In this document: piece after piece, positions 58,276 through 64,000 of the stretch
Numbering within the stretch: position 1 is the stretch's first letter
Layout of the letters: each line of letters opens with the position of its first letter
NCBI GenBank assembly: GCA_009760855.2
Contig: WPIO01000001.1
Span: 17,622,501 to 17,686,500 of the forward strand
Source of the DNA: Cristatella mucedo
Lineage: Eukaryota; Bryozoa; Phylactolaemata; Cristatellidae
DNA length: 64,000 nt
Direction: 5' to 3'
The notes under the pieces: model-generated
What the model was told of the DNA's origin: nothing
The model's database searches: none
Seen by the model: the letters and a program-made list of their open reading frames with translations, nothing else
Translations under genes and position numbers: made by a program

Positions 58276-60137
58276 CTCAATCACCAACATCTAGACGATG
58301 CAATTCTTATTGCTAGGGAATTTAAGGCTTTTTTCTTAGTTTATGAATCCCCACGCTAGCCCTTTGGCATTTTATGGGAAGGCTCAAGTTTATGGTGAAC
58401 AATTTTTAGTCTATGGACCTGCTACCTCGGTCAATTTAGCCGTTGAGAAACTTCCAGAAGCTTAGAGCTGCGCCATTTGAGCTGCGCTTGCTCTTTTGAA
58501 GCGCAGGCAGGCACGGACGCGCGTGTTTTCGCGCTCGTCGGTCTGCAGAGCAGTAGTAGGAGAGCATGCGTTTGGAGCATAGAACTCACAGCTCAAAACT
58601 TTGTGATGACACCGGCGAGATCTCGTCTAAACTGAGATGGGGCCGTTTGCACACTGTCAGTTACGTCGAATTAATTAGGCAGCGCACGCTGGTCGAGTAC
58701 TTCGAGCGAGCCGGTCAGGCAAGTGCAAAGCGTCTCTCGAAGGCTCACTGCAGAGCCTCTCGAACTGCTCCTCGGCCATGACCTCGGCCATGGCTCCAAA
58801 TTTTCAGCGTAACACTCGTCGTTTCAGCATTGAAGCTGCTGACTGCCATTTAGCCTATATTAAATATCGTATTGCTTATTAGAAACCATTCGGGTAGTGC
58901 AGCTTAAGACGCTGTAGATGTCACGTGACAAGCAGCCTTAAAGGAATTGGCGCAACAAGCACGGGCGAAGAGAGTGCAGAAAGGTATTACCTAAAGTAAA
59001 ACGAAAAACGTTTCGCTGCGTCCCTGTGCTAAGCACTTAGCACTACGTGCGACCACTCAGACGTCTGATGGCAATGCAGATTTAATTAGTAAAGTGTGAT
59101 ATCGACACCTTCAGTGACGGAGCGTCAATTTATAATTAATTCCTTCAAGATAGTATCATCCTACATCAAGTCATCGAATATTAAATGTTCCCTTAAGGCA
59201 TTTCCATTGTTAGAGGACTCTTTTATTGGCTAATGTAAAAAACTGGGCTTTTAGAATGTTCGGAAATTGCTTAATATACTCACTACATTATTGTTGACAA
59301 AGGCAGGAGCCAAGGGTTAACTTAGCATTGATTTTGACGCCTGAAAAAAACTATATGCGGTGAAAATGACCTAAGTAAAAATGACAGGCTCTGCGCTGCT
59401 TTGATTTTGTGACCGCGTGCCTACTGATAGAACAGGCTGTTGATAACTTGAGCATAAAACGACATCAGTCTGATTGTATTCTTCAAAAATACAAATTTAA
59501 AGCAATTGGTTTCACGCCTGGTACGTCAATCACCTTTCGTATGTGCATGTTTGCATCAGTACGCACACGTGGTACTAAGTACAGAAGCAGACATTACCCA
59601 CTCCTGGTTAAAACTGGTTAAACCTGGTTAAAACTAAAAAGAATCAATATTTGCATTTGTTGGTCACATGCTGCGAGTACCAGCACGCGACGGCATAGTG
59701 CTCACCCAGCCTCCGATAAACTCGATCCTGCCTGTGACAGCAATGGCAGTGAGCAGGTGCAACGGCCATTTTCGTTTTATATGCAGCTCCTTCAGTGCAC
59801 TTGGATGCACTGCGAGAAGGCTATCCTTCGTTGTCTGCGAACGTGAGATGCTAATTCATGAATTTAAAAATGGCAGTCAGTAGGACTGTGGCACTAAACG
59901 ACTAAACGCCTAATATTCGTTCACTCCAGGGTGTGAAGTGTGCAGACATAAGTTTATTTCTGTGAGGGAAATACGAATACATTTTAATTTTAAACAATGT
60001 AGTACTATTTTTGTAGGCAAACTCGTTTAATTTTCTATCATATTTAATGCAATCAAAAGTGGTGACGTACCTAGAAATCTGCACTTGCTTTATGCAACCA
60101 CCAATATTTAATGTTAAGCTTTGAGGGGCAAAGATTT
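58276..60137. other. Intergenic sequence, no gene seen
   Basis: AT-rich. A small duplication of AAACTGGTTAAACCTGGTTA lies near 59610. No supported gene. Confidence 0.5.
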
Positions 60138-60547
60138 AACCAGTAATGTATAGCATTGCTTCTTGTACACTGGCTATTCTATTTAAAAAATGTACTGTCA
60201 CACAATCTAACGCCAAGTAAACCAAATCGCTGCTGAAGAGAAATCTTTTCAAAGAAAGGCTCTGACCTTGTGCAACGTCCTTCAATAGGTCAAGATTTAG
60301 CTCCAATGCCGACATGCTAGCTACGCCCTTGTTATCAATGCATCTGTTTTGACAGGCATATGCCAATTAATCCCCTCGTGGATACGTATCTTTCATATCC
60401 TTCAACGATATAGTTTCGAAAAACAATTTGATTTTCGCGGTTTTGTAATTTACCGTCGCTCGTTTCGGGACACTTTGGCTCGGAGCAGTGCCATTTTGAC
60501 TGACAATCCACAAAGTCGAGTTTACCTAAAGCGTCCGAGCTATCCAT
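60138..60547 (-). other. Possible coding segments of unknown protein
   Basis: Two overlapping minus-strand frames, 60335-60547 (70 codons, starting MDSSDALGKLDF) and 60136-60366 (76 codons, ending SVQEAMLYITG), look more protein-like than the surrounding AT-rich sequence. The first ATG (60545-60547) sits in CACCAATGG, a good start context, next to the CpG-rich island at 60600-61500. I recognise no domain, and no clear GT-AG pair links the two. Confidence 0.15.
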
Positions 60548-62819
60548 TGGTGCCGCACGACGTGAGCTTTCGCGTCCGCAGTGCAGCGGACTGAACACTG
60601 AGGCACCTCGTTTGTAATGTTTCGCGATGAGAGAAGTTGCTCCATTCTCAGCACCCACGTCGGTCACCTTCGTAGAGATTTCGGAAGAAAACGCCCCCTT
60701 ACACGCAGCGTTGGCCGCGCCCGAGTTTGAATCGAGCAGCCAACCCCTGGCGCGTCCAATGCTGCCAGCGAGCGCAGGCTCTTTCGACCGATGCGCACGG
60801 CGAGCAGCGTGGCGGATAGCCGGGCTGGCGAGCGGGCATAGAGGCTTCGTCGAGCACTCGGCGTGCGCCAGGTGAAAAAGGCGTCGCAGCAAAAAGCAGT
60901 CCGCGCCAGCGGTGGCCAGCGAGCTCAACACTCCGACGCCGGTCAGAGCGTCGCAGGATGCCGGCCACCGCGACCGGCTCGAACGTCGCACCGGTTGCAT
61001 TTTCATTTTGCGTGTTCGGTGCTGCCGTCCAGAGCATCGTACTGCTCGGAGCGCCGAGCGTCGCCTCCGCCGCCGCCGACACTCCACCCAAGGGAGCGAG
61101 TCGCCGCACGGCGCCATCTCGCGAATGATCTTCTCGAGAGGCGGCGGCTGCTAAGCCGATCCTAGCGCCGGTGCGTCGCTGGCGCGGGCGGCTGGGGCGT
61201 CAGCGGTCGCCCATTGTCTGTGGATCTGGCGCCGCGACACGGACCGCTGCATTCGCGTCCCCCCCCCCCCGGGACGCTCCTCTTTCGATCGTGATTCGCT
61301 TGCGGCAGCCATGTTTTTTTGGCTTTGGCCGCAGTGCCACCTTGCTCCGGAGGAGGAGCGGCTAAGGATGCAAGCGCTCGGGTGAAGTAGACGAGAGAGA
61401 TGGGGCATGCGGGGGTCGGGGGGGGGGGCTTTGCTAGTGCGACCGGACCTCGTCGTTGTCAATTGTGGCGAAGGCGATGACTCCTCGGTTTCAGAGGCTA
61501 GTCGAAAGTTAACCTAAGAAACAAGAATGTGGGGGCCCTTCACTCCCCCGAACGCCATGCTCGAGACGAAGGGGGCGGCATCGATTGAAATGTCGCCCTT
61601 GAAATGTCCCGTCCATCCTCGAGGCCTCTACCGCTGCTTTGTGCAAGAAATTCCTACGAACTTTAAAAACTCGTCGTCTGCCTTTGCTTATTTGCCGGTT
61701 CGCCATCAGCGTTAGCGGAAAGAGAGAGGGCCGTCTCGCCTCTGCTTTCGCGAAGACAACTCCCCGGCACGCGTCGAGCGGCCCCGTCAAAGTTTTCGCC
61801 AGTGGCCCAGCCCGCGAGCCCAACGGAGACCTGTTCGACGAACCTGTCTGCCTTTTTGTACGGCCTTACGCCTGGCTTCCGTCGAATAAGCCGCTCACCC
61901 TTGCCAGTAATAGGTGACAGTTCGGCGAATTTTCGAAGACAGCTGGGCTCCAATCACGGACTCGGCAAGGCAGGCCGCCGCCGCCATCACATCATTGAAT
62001 GCTTTGCCTTCGTCGACTCTAAGCATCCCTCTTGAGGTGATTCAGCTTCATCTTCGATTTCACAGACGATAGAACAAGGCAGCTGTTAGCGCTGCTGCGC
62101 AAGGCAGTCATCCTGCTGCTCGCAGAGCGCGAGCGTTCGGTTTGCAAGGGCTCTGCTTTGACGGCACTACTGCCGAGCCCCTTTCTGGTGGCTGGAGGGA
62201 TTCGTCAAACCTGAGCGGCCCCCCACTCGCTCCTGCTGTAATGTACGCGACCTTTGGCTCCCGGGCGACGGTGTTTTGAGGAGACTGGCGGAACGTTACG
62301 ATGCGCCATCGATAATGGCAGACGGAGTTTTTCCGTCCACTTGAAGGCAGTAATTCCGAGGGTTCTATTCGCTTGCTTTACTCGCTAGAGGGCGAGCGCG
62401 TTTCGTCAGCTGCCATTGCTGTTACTTTTTTATCGGATGCTATTTAACTAGCGAACAATTTCGCATAGCGCGTTGATGCGAGCTCGAGCCCGGAATTAGG
62501 TCGACTAAATAATTCGATTAGCCCAGCGACGGGTAGCCTAAATGAGCGGCGGCAAAAGCTATCTTAGTCTTTGTCTAAGAGCTTTCGCTGCCCTTTTCGA
62601 ACTTACCGGGTATGCGGCGAAGTCACGAAGACGCCGCTGAGGCGAAACAGGCTTGTCCGTGCTGGAATGAAAGGCCTTCGTCGGCGGATATTTTTTAGAG
62701 AAAAGTAGCGGAAATGACTGTGGGGAACCGAACTCGGGTGGGGGTGCTGAAAAGCCAGGCCGACTTGCCTAGGCTGCACATGTAGATGATGGCTCGGCGG
62801 CAGCGCTGATGTGCCCTAA
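60548..62819. other. Intergenic sequence with a CpG-rich island
   Basis: CpG-rich at 60600-61500 with a C-run near 61260-61271 and a G-run near 61419-61428; mixed afterwards. No supported gene. Confidence 0.4.
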
Positions 62820-64000
62820 ATCTACAGCTGCGTGTCGTCTGCATGGAAACGATAGCCTCGATCGTGCGTGGCAATTGCGTCGGTCAGGAGGGAGAGCATG
62901 AATTTCGAGAAGATGTGGACCTAAAGCTGATCGGTTGGGGCACGCCGCCGAACTTCACCGGCTCACTTTATGACTTTATGACCGAACTTTATGACCGAAC
63001 TTTATGACCGATGACTACTCACTCTCAGAGTTCTTTCATTGAGGCAGGACCTAAGCCATTGTACCACGGTGCCTGTGATGTCTCAGCGAGACGACAGGCT
63101 GTCAAAAAGAATTCGGTGATATATAGCATCAAAAGCTGCTGCAAGATCCAGCGGAACTAGTAGAGAGACAACTTAAGTCAGCATGTCTGAAGGGTACACT
63201 CGTAGCAGCGACGAATCTGCAGGGGGATTTGTTCAAGAAAACCTGTCTGGAGCTCTCTTGCCGGGCTTGAAGTTTGGAAGTAAGAGTTTAAGTGGTCTGA
63301 CACTGTTCGTCACTGTCATTTATAGGCACCGCAACAAAGAGCATGGGCGGAAATAGCTTAATTCTCGTGGCTCTAGTGTCGACTCCTTAATAAGTGACCT
63401 GAAAATAGCCTCTTTGAAAGATAATGGGAAAGAACCTGAGGCTAAATGCATATTTACTATGCTAGTTATGCCTGACAATAGTAAATCTAGATATCTTAGT
63501 AGGAGAGAAGTGGTTATAGCGGTTAAACTCTTCTGCCGCCATACAAATGTGGCTATCGAATCAGCAGTAGATATGGGGTCAAGACGGCTAGTAGTCTTCT
63601 TAGACAACGAGACGAACTTCAAGATGGGGCCAGCAGGGCTGGCTTGAAGGTAGACATCGAGGAAGAGCAGGGAATGGAGGATGAAGACTCCAGGGGAGGA
63701 AATTACCAAGCTGATGGACTCTGTGACGTGGGTCCAGCTTTATAAAAAGAAACTGTCAAAACGATCGTCGCTAGATCACTGCATCGGTCGCTGGATGACT
63801 TGGTGCAGTAAAGGAGAGGATTGATCGTCGACATCAGCATTTTCAGTGTTTTCCTGTGACTTCATGTATAGAAGCTGACTTGGCTCTCGCTAGAATTTGT
63901 TGGCACGAGCTGCAATAACCTCGAATGCCAATCGATGGACAGCCAATCCCAGTTTCCACGTACTTTTTTCAAACTTGCACTTAGTGTTCCTGGCTTCTTT
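62820..64000 (-). pseudogene. L2-like LINE reverse transcriptase, 5' part, continuing past the window end
   Basis: On the minus strand this is the part of ORF2 missing from the other copies. It starts with the pre-palm region (near 63960, 'LAVHRLAFEVIAARANKF'), then 'SKKTTSRLDPI', 'SGSFPLSFKEAIFRSLIKES', 'LEPRELSYFRPCSLL', an 'AAFDAIYHRILFDSLSSR' block, 'VVQWLRSCLNERT', and 'RGYRFHADDTQL', which carries the ADD catalytic motif, ending near 62832. Stops and frame changes make it non-functional. A 13-bp duplication (ACTTTATGACCGA, three copies near 62975-63010) disrupts it. Confidence 0.85.

Noticed and set aside
59640-59880. Frame with 'GHMLRVPARD', reminiscent of non-LTR retroposon C-termini
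   Set aside because: The resemblance is about ten residues long with no supporting block before or after.

Overview
This window is animal nuclear DNA, most likely from an invertebrate bilaterian. It carries one clearly recognisable host gene, a spliced T-box transcription factor of the Tbx2/3 (omb) class. The rest is non-coding DNA rich in simple repeats, L2-like LINE fragments, tRNA-derived SINEs and one hAT DNA transposon. I cannot name the species. The GT-AG introns, the T-box exon phases, the L2-clade retroposons and the tRNA-headed SINEs all exclude a prokaryote.

Layout. 1-9 kb: LINE remnants (590-1120, 3440-4515), GC-rich stretches and long GA/CT arrays. 9-26 kb: a 13-bp minisatellite (10500-11254), several SINE and LINE pieces, three foldback hairpins and a very long CCG array (23839-24066). 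26475-28741: a dead hAT element with terminal repeats and a decayed 8-bp target duplication. 28.7-33.6 kb: AT-richer DNA with no gene seen. 33.7-53 kb: a broad GC- and CpG-rich domain centred on the T-box gene. 53-64 kb: AT-rich DNA alternating with two smaller GC-rich islands (55.1-57.5 and 60.6-61.5 kb), plus L2 copies at 53972-55072 and 62820-64000, the latter running off the window edge.

The gene. Six exons on the + strand (42713-43197, 44812-45079, 47282-47428, 47596-47672, 47853-48004, 49501-50255) join in frame through GT-AG introns into a 627-residue protein. It has a complete T-box (about residues 138-326), an alanine-rich N-terminus and a Ser/Ala/Pro/Gln-rich C-terminus. A pair of facing CCAAT boxes lies 170-195 bp upstream of the start codon, and an AATAAA signal lies 617 bp after the stop. 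Intron 2 is crowded with SINEs, CT arrays and a 66-bp palindrome.

Mobile elements. The L2-like LINE and a short tRNA-headed SINE (called SINE B here) share a 3' hairpin whose paired bases co-vary. This points to a SINE/LINE partnership in which the SINE borrows the L2 machinery. A second tRNA-headed SINE (SINE A) has its own central stem-loop. A third repeat ends in (ATTAC)n and retains the same roughly 65-codon reading frame in its three longer copies. Most other long open frames in the window come from simple repeats and are not genes. I found no convincing previously undescribed biological system; the retroposon relationships are the most novel signal.
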